Program-made: the position numbers and the translations under genes
Shown: positions 52,651 to 61,666 of the stretch, piece by piece
Layout: each line of letters starts with the position of its first letter
Numbering within the stretch: position 1 is the first letter of the stretch
The notes under the pieces: model-generated
What the model was told of the DNA's origin: nothing
Databases searched by the model: none
What the model saw: only the letters and a program-made list of their open reading frames with translations
Origin: an uncultured Lachnospiraceae bacterium
Lineage (GTDB): Bacteria > Bacillota > Clostridia > Lachnospirales > Lachnospiraceae
Assembly (NCBI GenBank): GCA_910588125.1
Contig: CAJUPI010000011.1
Span: forward strand, 1 to 64,000
Length of the DNA stretch: 64,000 bases
Direction: 5' to 3'

Positions 52651-52737
52651 CAATATCATTAAGTTAATTTTCTCAGAAGGTACGTCATGGAAACAGGAGC
52701 GGGAAGCGTCCGGAATGGTCTGCTGCTTTTCCCACCT
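52651..52737. repeat. Half copy of the palindromic element (copy G)
   Basis: CAATATCATTAAGTTAATTTTCTCAGAAGGTACG and the CAGGAGCGGGAAGCG arm match the left half of the family. The right half is absent or unrecognisable. It lies in the 398-base space between the ABC transporter and alcohol dehydrogenase genes, which otherwise holds only the promoter for the latter and a stretch of pyrimidine runs (CTCTTT repeats, 52735-52775). Confidence 0.65.
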
Positions 52738-52809
52738 CTTTCGCCTCTTTTGCCTCTTTCTCCCCTTCCTTCCCGGCAGTATTTCGCACTGGCGGCTTGT
52801 TTTGATTTA

Positions 52810-52818
52810 TGTTATACT
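52810..52818 (+). promoter_or_regulatory. Extended -10 promoter for the alcohol dehydrogenase
   Basis: TGTTATACT (52810-52818) is an extended -10 box (TGnTATAAT-like). No good -35 is seen. Start codon about 60 bases downstream. Confidence 0.45.
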
Positions 52819-52879
52819 ACTCTTATCACAATGAAAATAGAAATTTTCATGAAGTTTTCATACATAGGAGGGAACAATT

Positions 52880-54061
52880 ATGCAAGCATTTACTTATTTG
52901 TGTCCTACGGAGGTTGTTTTTGGTAAAGATGCCCAGGAGCAGGCGGCCGGATATGTCCGCAAATATGGCGGCAGCCGCATTCTGCTCGTCTATGGAAGTG
53001 GCAGCATCGTCCGCAGCGGCCTCTTAAAACAGGTCCGCCAGATTCTCGAAACAGACGGGCTGTTCTGTGAAGAATTCGGCGGCGCAATGCCTAATCCTAC
53101 TCTTGAACATGTCCGGGATGGTGTACGGCTGGCGCTTGATTTTTCCGCAGATTTTATCCTCGGAATCGGCGGCGGCTCTGCTATCGATACCGCCAAAGCC
53201 ATTGCCATCGGCAGCGCTAACCCAAAGACGGATGTCTGGGACTTCTGGTGTCGCAAAGAAACCCCCGTCCATGCCCTGCCGGTCGGAGCGATCCTCACCA
53301 TACCGGCCGCTGGCAGCGAAACCAGCAACTCTTCCGTCCTCACCAATGCCGCCACCGGCAGCAAGCGGGGCCTCAGCTCTGACTTAAACCGCCCCCGGTT
53401 CGCCATTATGAATCCAGAGCTAACTTATACACTTCCCCTCTATCAGGTGGCCTGCGGCGTAACCGATATCATGATGCATACTCTTGACCGTTATTTCAAT
53501 CCGGTTGACAATGAGCTGACCGATGCGATTGCCGAGGCGCTTTTGCGCACAGTAATTGCTAAAGGACGCATCGCTATCCGAGACTCCCACAATTATGATG
53601 CCATGAGCGAACTGATGTGGGCCGGCTCGCTTTCCCACAACGGCCTGACCGGACTTGGCGGCCCCGGAGACTTCGCCGTTCATCAGCTCGGCCATGAATT
53701 GTCCGCCATGTTCGGCACCGCCCACGGTGCTTCTCTTTCTACTGTTTGGCAGTCCTGGGCTCTGGCTGTCTATCCGGCAAAGCCCGCCCGCTTTGCACGT
53801 TTTGCCAGGAATGTCTGGGGACTTAAGGGCGAGGATGAAAATGCTCTTGCCCTGGCCGGAATCCAGGCTACGGTAACATATTTTTCCGAACTTGGTATGC
53901 CGGTCTGCTTTGGGGAAAATCCCAATATCGGGATCCAGGACGATGAAGTGCTCCGCGATCTGGCTTATCGCTGCTCTTTCCAGAGGAGCAGAACCATCGG
54001 AACTTTTAAAGTCCTGGATGAAACACATATCTACCAAATTTACCGAGATGCCAATCATTAA
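52880..54061 (+). CDS. Iron-containing alcohol dehydrogenase (butanol dehydrogenase type)
   Basis: The 393-residue protein has the group III dehydrogenase motifs: the NAD(P)-binding GIGGGSAIDTAKAIA, the metal-binding region VTDIMMHTLDRYF and the HQLGHELSAMFGTAHGASL cluster that supplies metal-binding His residues. It interconverts aldehydes or ketones and alcohols, a usual redox sink in Clostridia. GGAGGG precedes the ATG. It stands alone, between the ABC exporter and a decayed region. Confidence 0.95.
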   Translation: MQAFTYLCPTEVVFGKDAQEQAAGYVRKYGGSRILLVYGSGSIVRSGLLKQVRQILETDGLFCEEFGGAMPNPTLEHVRDGVRLALDFSADFILGIGGGSAIDTAKAIAIGSANPKTDVWDFWCRKETPVHALPVGAILTIPAAGSETSNSSVLTNAATGSKRGLSSDLNRPRFAIMNPELTYTLPLYQVACGVTDIMMHTLDRYFNPVDNELTDAIAEALLRTVIAKGRIAIRDSHNYDAMSELMWAGSLSHNGLTGLGGPGDFAVHQLGHELSAMFGTAHGASLSTVWQSWALAVYPAKPARFARFARNVWGLKGEDENALALAGIQATVTYFSELGMPVCFGENPNIGIQDDEVLRDLAYRCSFQRSRTIGTFKVLDETHIYQIYRDANH

Positions 54062-54189
54062 GAAAGCGATCTCTCATTATGACGCAACAGACTCTACATT
54101 AAACGTTTTATTGCCCTGACATGAGGGTGTTGCAAAGTCAAAGAGGATGTTGCAAAATAAGTCCCCCTCCATTTCTCTTATCCTGTGTT

Positions 54190-54272
54190 CGGACGGTTCA
54201 CGTACACACAGTCTGATTTTGACGGACTTTGTCTGTTAAGATCAGACTGTGTGTATGTGAACCATCCGGCTT
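54190..54272 (+). terminator. Long hairpin, likely terminator of the alcohol dehydrogenase
   Basis: Arms of about 28 bases (CGGACGGTTCACGTACACAC with its inverted equivalent TGTGTATGTGAACCATCCGG) pair imperfectly, followed by CTTTT on the plus strand. The 320-base space (54062-54383) also holds a tandem GAGGGTGTTGCAAA / GAGGATGTTGCAAA pair (54124-54155), possibly the end of a lost insertion sequence. Confidence 0.55.
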
Positions 54273-54383
54273 TTCTGAACATGCCGCCGGGAAAAGCTAT
54301 TCCTGAAACACTTTTTTCCGCTACAAAATCACATATTTCCAGACACATCTTCACTTTTGCGAAAAGCCTCAACAACAGTTTTA

Positions 54384-55616
54384 TTAGAAAATAATAAAGC
54401 TTAGAAAGCGTTTGAAAGAAGTCTCTTCTTCACCAGGCACCCCCAGCGAAACCACAAACATAATCCCTTCCGCTAATGGAACTGCCAGCCAGACTCCTGT
54501 GAGTCCCCACAACCGCGGAAGCAGCAGAATGCCACTGGCCAGCAGGCCAAATGTCCGCAAACATCCCGGCAATATGCGGACCTCCCACCAATGAAAATGC
54601 AAACATCATCAGGGATGCTGTAATAGGGAATTTCATGCTGATACCAAGCACCTTTCTTTTCCACTTGTGATTTCCGCTCCCATAATGAAAACCAATCACC
54701 GGAGCTATCTCTATAAAGTAACCCAAAACAAAGTATTCAACAGAAATTGAGAATAGATGATAATGGTAATGGCAGCAACCCCGTCTTCTCCCACCAGCTT
54801 CAGCAATAGTGGTATTAAACAGATAGGTGGTCAGTACTGCCACCAACTGACTTACCATTTCCGAGGAGCCATTCAGACAGCTTTCCGCCACTATCTGCAA
54901 CCGCTCCAAAACCTGCGCTGCCACTGCCATATTGTGCTTTCCTGACAGCCGGACAAAGAAAATAATCCCTTTTTTACCCATAAAAAACCAGGCCTGCAGC
55001 CGCCGGAATCAGATACCCGAGTCCCGTTCCCCATGCCGCTCCCCGGATTCCCATACCGCAGATCGCAATAAAAACATAGTTAAACAAAATGTTTGCCACC
55101 CCGGCCAGAACTGACAGCAAAAGCCCCAATCCCGGCCTGCCGGCCGTTATTAACAAATTAGCAAATAACGTCTGCAAAACATTCGCCGGAATAAATAAAA
55201 CAAGCACTGGCAGATAGTCCCTGCAATAAGCAAAAAGCCGGTCACTGGCGCCCAGAAAAACAATAATTTCCTCCATCAAAAAAATCCTGCCACACAAGCG
55301 CCACTCCTATGGGTAACCCGAAAATAACCGACAAGGTAAAGTCCTCTCTCGCCTCCTGACACGCCCCCGCTCCCATTTTGCGGGAAACCAGGGCATTCCC
55401 TCCCGTCGCAACCATCGTTCCCAGGCCAACCGTAAAATTAATGATCGGACAGGCGATGTTGATTGCAGAAAGGGCGTCCGTGCTGACCAGTTGTGCCACA
55501 AAGATAGTATCCACAATTGTATAAAGCCCCATAAATATCATCATCACAATGGTGGAAAAGGCAAATCTCAGCAAAGATATGGCTGTCCATTCCTGATCTA
55601 AGATATTCTGATTCAT
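54384..55616 (-). pseudogene. MATE-family multidrug efflux pump, broken by frameshifts
   Basis: The first part (from MNQNILDQEWTAISLL at 55616) reads as the start of a MATE protein with FMGLYTIVDTIFVAQL and TVGLGTMVATGGNALVSRKMG. The reading then changes frame near 55250-55300, continues (IPANVLQTLFANLLITAGRP), changes again near 54975, and changes at least once more near 54600 to reach the C-terminal GVWLAVPLAEGIMF. At least three frame changes are needed, so no full pump is made. It follows a broken AraC-GNAT gene, perhaps its former regulator. Confidence 0.85.
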
Positions 55617-55697
55617 GCAAGGGCTAGTATCGGTAGTTTCCGACAGCCCTCTGTTTAAGACCATCCGCTTTCCGGCAGCTCCCCGCCCCTCCTTCCC

Positions 55698-56534
55698 TCT
55701 TTGCCAGACCATCTTCTGCGCAGGATACCCAAACTAAGTCAAAAGCTCCGTTTCCACAAATCCAAACCCCTTATACTCTGCACGCTGCCCGGTATCCGCC
55801 CGATCCCCCTCACGAAAGGTCGTGATACTGATCTCATGCTCATCACCCGCAAACACATTCTCCATCATAAAGCCAATCAAAGCCCTGGCACCCCCACAAT
55901 AACGATACTGAGGATGCACCCCAAAAAATCAATGCTCCCATCCTGGAGAGAAAAGACCGCCGCACCTATGATCGCATTTTCGTCGCGCATAATCAATGCC
56001 TGCTTATCTTTTATGTAAATCTTCAGCCGCTCCCGATACTGCTCCTCACAAAATCCCGAAAACCCATCAATCACCTGCAAAACAAAATCCATCCACGCTG
56101 GAATATCCGCCAGAGCCACATAAGAAATCTCCCCCCAACCTGTCACTGGAAACCAAAGGATTCCTGTTCAGGCCAAAAGCTAGCTGGAGGGGATAAAACT
56201 TCTGATTTCTTTTATATTCTATTGGTGTCCGTTTATACATGGACTTAAAAATTCCCGTAAATGCCTGCTGGCCCTCATACCCCGCCGCCAGCGCAATCTC
56301 TAAAATCGGCTTCTTGGAAAACGCCAAACTCCTCTCCGCCTCCGTCAGCTTTCTCCACCGGATATAATCATGAATCGTGATACCGGTGATCTGAGCAAAC
56401 ATACGGTGCAGATGGAATTGCGAATAATGAATCCCGGCAGCAACCTTGTCTAAATCCAGATTTTCCTGCAAATGGCCTTTGATGTATGCAACAATGGCTA
56501 CTATGTTATCAATATCATGACTTTTCATCTGCAT
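55698..56534 (-). pseudogene. AraC-type regulator fused to GNAT acetyltransferase domain, broken
   Basis: The 5' part encodes an AraC helix-turn-helix domain (YIKGHLQENLDLDKVAAG, HLHRMFAQITGIT, AAGYEGQQAFTGIFK). After a frame change near 56140 the text continues as a GNAT domain (ISYVALADIPAWMDFV, MRDENAIIGAAVFS). After another near 55900 it reads HPQYRYCGGARALIGFMME, and an in-frame TAG at 55734-55736 cuts off FGYPAQKMVW. The original would be about 280-290 residues. It is not functional as a whole, although the DNA-binding part is intact. Confidence 0.8.
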
Positions 56535-56773
56535 TTTCTCCTTTGCTTTTGTTGAGATAGTATAGCAAATCAGAAGATGATTGTTTTCTTGATTCTTGCG
56601 GTTTCACTTTATCTCTTCCCAATTCTATTCAAACTTTTTACCTTCCAATACCATATATTAATTATAAAATCAGCGGCTGATTCATCCTGGTTATAAATTT
56701 ATTTGAATAATGTATTTATAATTATACTCTTTCACTAAATCTTTAAAATACCTATGAATAAATTCAGAACCAA

Positions 56774-57565
56774 TTAAATAATCGCTCCTAAAACTACTAA
56801 TAATTTACAAAATTCAATTAATTCCTCCACCTTCTTTTCTATAAACCAATAATTCAAAAACTGCGCAAATCCTTTCCCTATCACATTTTCGTGCCGCTTT
56901 TGTACTTCATATTCAAGCAAATTTCTGGTATCCGTCATTCCTTTTTCAAATAAATCATTAATCTCCACACATATATTAATAATACTATTGGAAAAATTTT
57001 CTCTGTTTAGGTGGAAACGCAAAATATGATGTTCAATAAAAAACATTGCTTCCGAATTCATATCGTCTATATCAGCTTCATAAACATGCCTTAACAAATT
57101 ATATCGAATCTTGTATTGAATATTATCCTTTTTATATCCGATTGGCTGCAAAATAATGGAGTTAAATTTGCAGTAATCCTCCCTCATCTCCTGGTATGTA
57201 TCACATATTTCATCGCATTCTTTCGGACATTTGTCTGCACACATATACTTGCTAAAATCAATCTTTTCAATTCTTTTTTTATACACTAAATTACATTTTG
57301 CACAAGCAGCTGCAAAATTAAATTTGCAATTTCTCAACATCGTATCCTTTTTAGGCTGATTATAATTTCCTTCTTTATCAACCGAATGTTCCAAATGAAA
57401 ACTCTCTTTTCCATCGATTTTCAGCGAAGTGCCACAATACATACAATAGGAATCAGATGCCAAAGAAAGTATCTTTCGGAGAATCTTTAAATTTGCATTT
57501 GCATAATAAGCTTTATTTTCTTTTGGGTATACCACATCAAATTTTTCTGGTAAACAAACCTTCAT
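56774..57565 (-). CDS. HNH-type nuclease of the defense operon
   Basis: The protein of about 264 residues has a zinc-HNH-like core (about residues 40-105): CMYCGTSL, then LEHS, then NFAAACAKCNLVYKKR. A second Cys cluster (CADKCPKECDEIC) follows at about 112-124. The rest is helical with no known motif. It would be the nucleolytic effector of the last three genes. Start at the ATG at 57565; a TTG at 57574 is also in frame. It overlaps the ATPase gene end by 29 bases. AT-rich codon use, as in the rest of the operon. PtuB of the Septu system is a loose parallel (ATPase plus HNH). Confidence 0.82.
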   Translation of the reverse strand: MKVCLPEKFDVVYPKENKAYYANANLKILRKILSLASDSYCMYCGTSLKIDGKESFHLEHSVDKEGNYNQPKKDTMLRNCKFNFAAACAKCNLVYKKRIEKIDFSKYMCADKCPKECDEICDTYQEMREDYCKFNSIILQPIGYKKDNIQYKIRYNLLRHVYEADIDDMNSEAMFFIEHHILRFHLNRENFSNSIINICVEINDLFEKGMTDTRNLLEYEVQKRHENVIGKGFAQFLNYWFIEKKVEELIEFCKLLVVLGAII

Positions 57566-58550
57566 TTTTCTCAATATTCCTCACTATAAAATCATACAGT
57601 ATTTTTTCTCTTGGTTTCAATTTTGATCGTTCAGCCGCTCGTATTCTTTGTACCTGTTCACCATTCAGCTGTTTTCCGTCAACTATCATAGCCACACATT
57701 CTTCCCACCAGGTTTCATCCTTACGCTGCATATTGACCATCATATTCCGAATCTTCTCAATCTGACCAATTTCCTCTATATTATCAGCGTCAAAAAAATT
57801 CACCACCTTTTCTCTGACATCTTCATAATCAATATCGCTTATCACTGCGATATCTGTATCTTCTATATTGACAAGCACAGACAAGGTATGAATTACATAA
57901 ATAAATCGAGTATGCGGATAATGTTCACTCAACTTATTCATGAAATCCAGGATGGATTCCTCTGAAAAATAAGCATCAAATTCATCGATTATAATAGCCT
58001 TAACTCCACTGTTTACTGCATAATCCACCTCCATTAATATACGCATCTTTGAAGCTTCACTGTTTGAGATATTTTCCAGACGGGTTTTTCCATTTACCAA
58101 CACAATTTTCAGAGGCAAAATATCGTTAGGAATCGTGTCCTCTCCTACGGAAATATCAAAAAACTCTTGATACATTGCATCATATTTCTCTACGTTATGA
58201 GATAATTCATCATATGCCACTGCACACCCTAAATTCTGCTGGGTAAATTCATCCAAAACCGTAAACACCCCATCCAATAAGCGATGCTCCAGAATTTCTG
58301 ATGTTGACATTTCAGACAATTTCTTTGCAGGTGCATTATTATTTCCGCTTTTCATAATTCTATTTTTCGGATCAATGTAATAAAAAGCTGTTGGAGCCTC
58401 TGATAAAGATTTCTTTAAAGTATCTTTAATTAATTGCGTTTTACCAATGGCATTGCTTCCTGTGATAATAAGATTTCGATGTTGATAAAAATTTCTTTCA
58501 TCTATTACATCATAATATAGCTTTTTGGCACTGTCATAAATATTTTGCAT
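57537..58550 (-). CDS. P-loop ATPase of the defense operon
   Basis: The 337-residue protein has Walker A (GSNAIGKTQ, about residues 31-39) near the N-terminus and Walker B (AIIIDEFDAYFSEE, about 190-203), with VIHTLSVLVNIEDTDIAVI next, an arrangement like ABC/SMC-type or OLD-like ATPases. A C-terminal helical part follows. No nuclease domain is fused. It overlaps the DUF262 gene by 17 bases and the HNH gene by 29-38. It probably couples sensing by the DUF262 protein to the HNH nuclease; this is inference. Confidence 0.82.
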   Translation of the reverse strand: MQNIYDSAKKLYYDVIDERNFYQHRNLIITGSNAIGKTQLIKDTLKKSLSEAPTAFYYIDPKNRIMKSGNNNAPAKKLSEMSTSEILEHRLLDGVFTVLDEFTQQNLGCAVAYDELSHNVEKYDAMYQEFFDISVGEDTIPNDILPLKIVLVNGKTRLENISNSEASKMRILMEVDYAVNSGVKAIIIDEFDAYFSEESILDFMNKLSEHYPHTRFIYVIHTLSVLVNIEDTDIAVISDIDYEDVREKVVNFFDADNIEEIGQIEKIRNMMVNMQRKDETWWEECVAMIVDGKQLNGEQVQRIRAAERSKLKPREKILYDFIVRNIEKNEGLFTRKI

Positions 58551-59910
58551 ATTCCTTCTTCACCTCATTGAAAGTACGGGTCAGGCGCGTCTCCACACTT
58601 GTTTTATTTGACAAAACATGTTCAAAAATGTCTGTATTTTCTTCCAGTCCGATAATCCAGGAAAGTTTTAACCGTATATCATTATCTTTTCCGTTTAACA
58701 AGCCCAATTTACAAAAAGCAACAAAAACCGCCTCAAAAACTGCCTTATTGCATTTTTTTGTATCATCGTCAAAATCTAACATTCTCAGATATTTCAACAA
58801 CAACTGAATTTCTCCTTCTATCTGGTCAGCAGAAAACCCGATGCATTTTTCTGAGTATCCTTCCATAATATTAGTCCAATTAAATGTTCCTTCATATTGT
58901 GTCACGACGTTTTCATTTTCCTGAATAGTATAATGGTTTAGTGACAACATTTTTAATAAAATCTCTACATCCTTAGAAAACTGGCTTATATTTCCATATA
59001 TTTTTCTCCAATTCTCGCTTTCTTCATTCACCTCAAACAACCTTTTGTATAACAACGTTTCCCAGTAAATTCCATTCCGTATTTCTTGTGTGCCCAAGAT
59101 TTTTCCACCTGTATTCAATACTTTAAAAATATTTACAAATACCTTTTGGGGATGGTTTTTATCGCACCTGACAACAGCTATCTGAAAATCCCTTCGTTTT
59201 AAATATTCCTTGGCATTATCATCAAACAGAGAAAACGAAATATCTGTCTTTTCTTTATTTCCTTTAGGAACCATGAATTTGGTTTCAATTAATCCATATT
59301 TTTCCCTAAGATCTGCAAGTAGTTCCTTTCGCTCTTCCCGTAATCCTTTTATTTCATCTTTTATTTTTTTAGGCTTTTGATTCCCGTAATCTGCATTATA
59401 TTCCTCTATAAAGCTGTCAATCGTGTCGATCCTCTCCTTTATATTTGCAACATCTTTAAAATTCAACTTCTGATGTCTGTGTTCACTGACAAAGAAAAGA
59501 CCATAAAAATATAAAAATATTGCAGTAACCCGCTGCTGTCCATCTAAGATAACCTGCTTCATTGTCTTATTGTCCACATAGACATATAACGGCGGTACTG
59601 GTATTCCCTTAATAATCGAAAGAGCCAATGATGCCACCTGGTTTTTTGTCCATATGAACTTTCTTTGAAAACCTGGAATAACAAAATATCCCGACTTCAA
59701 GGAACTAATGATAGATTCCAACTGTAAGCCTGTCATACTACTGTTAATGGAAGTTCTCAATACATCTCCTATTATATTCTCATCTATTTCATCTTCTGGA
59801 AAGTCATCTTCCTTCACATCATAATTGTCATCCACACCACCATTGTCAAAATATTGAGCTTTCCTGATTATTTCTTTCTCTATGTCAATATACATGTTCT
59901 TAGCTTTCAT
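58534..59910 (-). CDS. DUF262 (GmrSD/SspE N-terminal type) protein
   Basis: The protein of about 458 residues has an acidic N-terminus and the DUF262 core: YFVIPGFQRKFIWTKNQV, IIKGIPVPPLYVY, then the hallmark DGQQR (about residue 124), and FVNIFKVLNTGGKILGTQEIRN. In GmrD/SspE relatives this domain hydrolyses nucleotides and senses modified DNA, with a DUF1524 HNH domain at the C-terminus. Here that domain is absent and an HNH protein is encoded two genes on. ATG at 59910 with GGAAGGAAAGGA upstream. It begins 43 bases after the cysteine desulfurase. Confidence 0.9.
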   Translation of the reverse strand: MKAKNMYIDIEKEIIRKAQYFDNGGVDDNYDVKEDDFPEDEIDENIIGDVLRTSINSSMTGLQLESIISSLKSGYFVIPGFQRKFIWTKNQVASLALSIIKGIPVPPLYVYVDNKTMKQVILDGQQRVTAIFLYFYGLFFVSEHRHQKLNFKDVANIKERIDTIDSFIEEYNADYGNQKPKKIKDEIKGLREERKELLADLREKYGLIETKFMVPKGNKEKTDISFSLFDDNAKEYLKRRDFQIAVVRCDKNHPQKVFVNIFKVLNTGGKILGTQEIRNGIYWETLLYKRLFEVNEESENWRKIYGNISQFSKDVEILLKMLSLNHYTIQENENVVTQYEGTFNWTNIMEGYSEKCIGFSADQIEGEIQLLLKYLRMLDFDDDTKKCNKAVFEAVFVAFCKLGLLNGKDNDIRLKLSWIIGLEENTDIFEHVLSNKTSVETRLTRTFNEVKKEYAKYL

Positions 59911-59953
59911 AAAATATCCTTTCCTTCCTAATTCACAAAATAATAATCCATTG

Positions 59954-61069
59954 TCATTTCGTCCCATTCATTATTTCCACCAACGCCCTGGCAACTTCAA
60001 CTGCATCTTCTTCTGTATTCTCTGTACCAAAGGATATACGTATGGTTCCTTCTGCATAATCTTCCGGCACCTTCATTGCTTTTATGACATGGGAAATTTC
60101 TGTATTTCTTGAATTACAGGCTGAACCAGTAGAAATATAGATTTTTTTCAAGTCAAGACGATGCAGCAGCACTTCTCCCTCTGCCCCTCTGATAGATAAG
60201 CTTATATTCCCGGGAATCCCCAGATTTCCATTTCGGATATAATTGATCTTTTCCTTCCTCAATATATCTTCCAAAATCTGCTCTAGCTTACGCATTTTTA
60301 TCTGGTTTTCCCGCATATGATCACAATTTTTTTTCAATGCAACAGCCATCGCCACAATGGCAGCCACATTTTCTGTCCCCGCCCTCAATCCAGCCTCCTG
60401 TGCCCCCCCATCAGCATAAGGCTGTATCCGTGTCCCCTTCCGGACATATAAAAATCCGATTCCTTTCGGCCCATTAAACTTATGTGCTGACGCTGACAAC
60501 ATATCGATTCCTAAATGGTTCACATCAATCTCCATATGTCCCACTGCCTGTACTGCGTCTGTGTGGAACCATGCACCATTTTCATGGGCAATCCTGCTCA
60601 ATCTCTCAATAGGCTGTATACTTCCCACTTCATTATTCACCATCATAATGGATACAAGTCCTGTATCCTGTGTAATCCTATTTTCCAATACCCTGGGCTG
60701 CACCACACAATTTCTGTCCACCGGTAAACACTCAACCTGTATCCCTAACCCTTCCATGGCATTACAGGCATGTAACACCGCATGGTGTTCTATCTGAGAG
60801 GTAATCAGGGAACCCTTCTTTCCCATCATAATCCCTTTGACTGCCCAGTTATCACTTTCTGTCCCTCCAGAGGTAAAGTAAATTTCCTCTGGCAGGGCTT
60901 TTATACAACTTGCAACTGTCATCCGAGCCTGCTTCAGCGCCTTTCTGCTGGCTATGGAAAAAGAATAAGGCTGGGAAGCATTTCCATAATCCTCTAACAA
61001 AAACGGACACATGGCCTCAAAGGCATCCCTGTCTAATGGGGTAGTCGCTGCATGATCTGCATAAACCAT
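59954..61069 (-). CDS. Cysteine desulfurase (DndA/IscS type)
   Basis: The 371-residue PLP enzyme of the NifS/IscS class has the PLP-binding Lys in SASAHKFNGPKG, His in QIEHHAVL, and the catalytic Cys in STGSACNS. It releases sulfur from cysteine as a persulfide. DndA and SspA, of the same class, feed sulfur to DNA phosphorothioation. Its place inside a PglZ/BrxL operon suggests the same purpose rather than Fe-S assembly; no IscU-like scaffold is nearby. It begins 6 bases after the gene upstream. Confidence 0.93.
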   Translation of the reverse strand: MVYADHAATTPLDRDAFEAMCPFLLEDYGNASQPYSFSIASRKALKQARMTVASCIKALPEEIYFTSGGTESDNWAVKGIMMGKKGSLITSQIEHHAVLHACNAMEGLGIQVECLPVDRNCVVQPRVLENRITQDTGLVSIMMVNNEVGSIQPIERLSRIAHENGAWFHTDAVQAVGHMEIDVNHLGIDMLSASAHKFNGPKGIGFLYVRKGTRIQPYADGGAQEAGLRAGTENVAAIVAMAVALKKNCDHMRENQIKMRKLEQILEDILRKEKINYIRNGNLGIPGNISLSIRGAEGEVLLHRLDLKKIYISTGSACNSRNTEISHVIKAMKVPEDYAEGTIRISFGTENTEEDAVEVARALVEIMNGTK

Positions 61070-61075
61070 TTTTTA

Positions 61076-61666
61076 TCATCCCTTCCTCACAAAAATATCT
61101 ATTTTTTGATCAATCCAGGGAATTAATCTCCTTCTGTTCACCGTAATATAGGCGGCCCATTCTAAGTTCACCTCAATCCCTTTATCCTCCTGAAACTGGG
61201 AATACACAGAATAGAAGCACTGATTCTCACTACATGACAGTTCCTCTATCCTCTGATTCTTTTGCGGATCTGTCTTCCCTTTTAATTCCTGCGGCCACTG
61301 ATAAGCCAACAGCCGATAAGGTACATAGTTGCACAGAGATGCTATCAGCCTTCTTAATTCTTTATCCCTGGTTTCTGATACCGCATCATACACTTCTGAA
61401 ATTCTGGATGACTGCATCAAATCCTCTTTTTCTATCGCAAGCACTGCCACATCGTACAGTTTATCAAGAGAACGAATCCGCCTGCCCAAAGCACACACAT
61501 CTGCAAAAGAATATACACACATCCAGCATGCCATCTCATAAAAACCAAATCTTCTCTTATCCTTAGAGACATTTATGATCAGAACTTTGAGAAAATATAA
61601 TTTGTAGCTATTCATCAGATTTTTGTCAGCAACCATCTCATTCAATTCTGTATCAAAATCTATCAT
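61076..61666 (-). CDS. Helical protein of unknown function in the defense operon
   Basis: The 196-residue, mostly helical protein has no membrane segment. Notable text: SYKLYFLKVLI near the start, CNYVPYRLLAYQW, and WAAYITVNRRRLIPWI near the end. This recalls, from memory, the helical N-terminal region of some HNH endonucleases, but no nuclease motif is present here. It starts just after the BrxL stop and ends 6 bases before the desulfurase, so it is part of the same transcript. It may be an adaptor or DNA-recognition subunit. Confidence 0.7.
   Translation of the reverse strand: MIDFDTELNEMVADKNLMNSYKLYFLKVLIINVSKDKRRFGFYEMACWMCVYSFADVCALGRRIRSLDKLYDVAVLAIEKEDLMQSSRISEVYDAVSETRDKELRRLIASLCNYVPYRLLAYQWPQELKGKTDPQKNQRIEELSCSENQCFYSVYSQFQEDKGIEVNLEWAAYITVNRRRLIPWIDQKIDIFVRKG

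Noticed and set aside
59954..61069. Housekeeping IscS/NifS for Fe-S clusters or tRNA thiolation
   Set aside because: No IscU, IscR, ThiI or MnmA gene is adjacent and the gene lies inside a tightly packed defense operon; not fully excluded.
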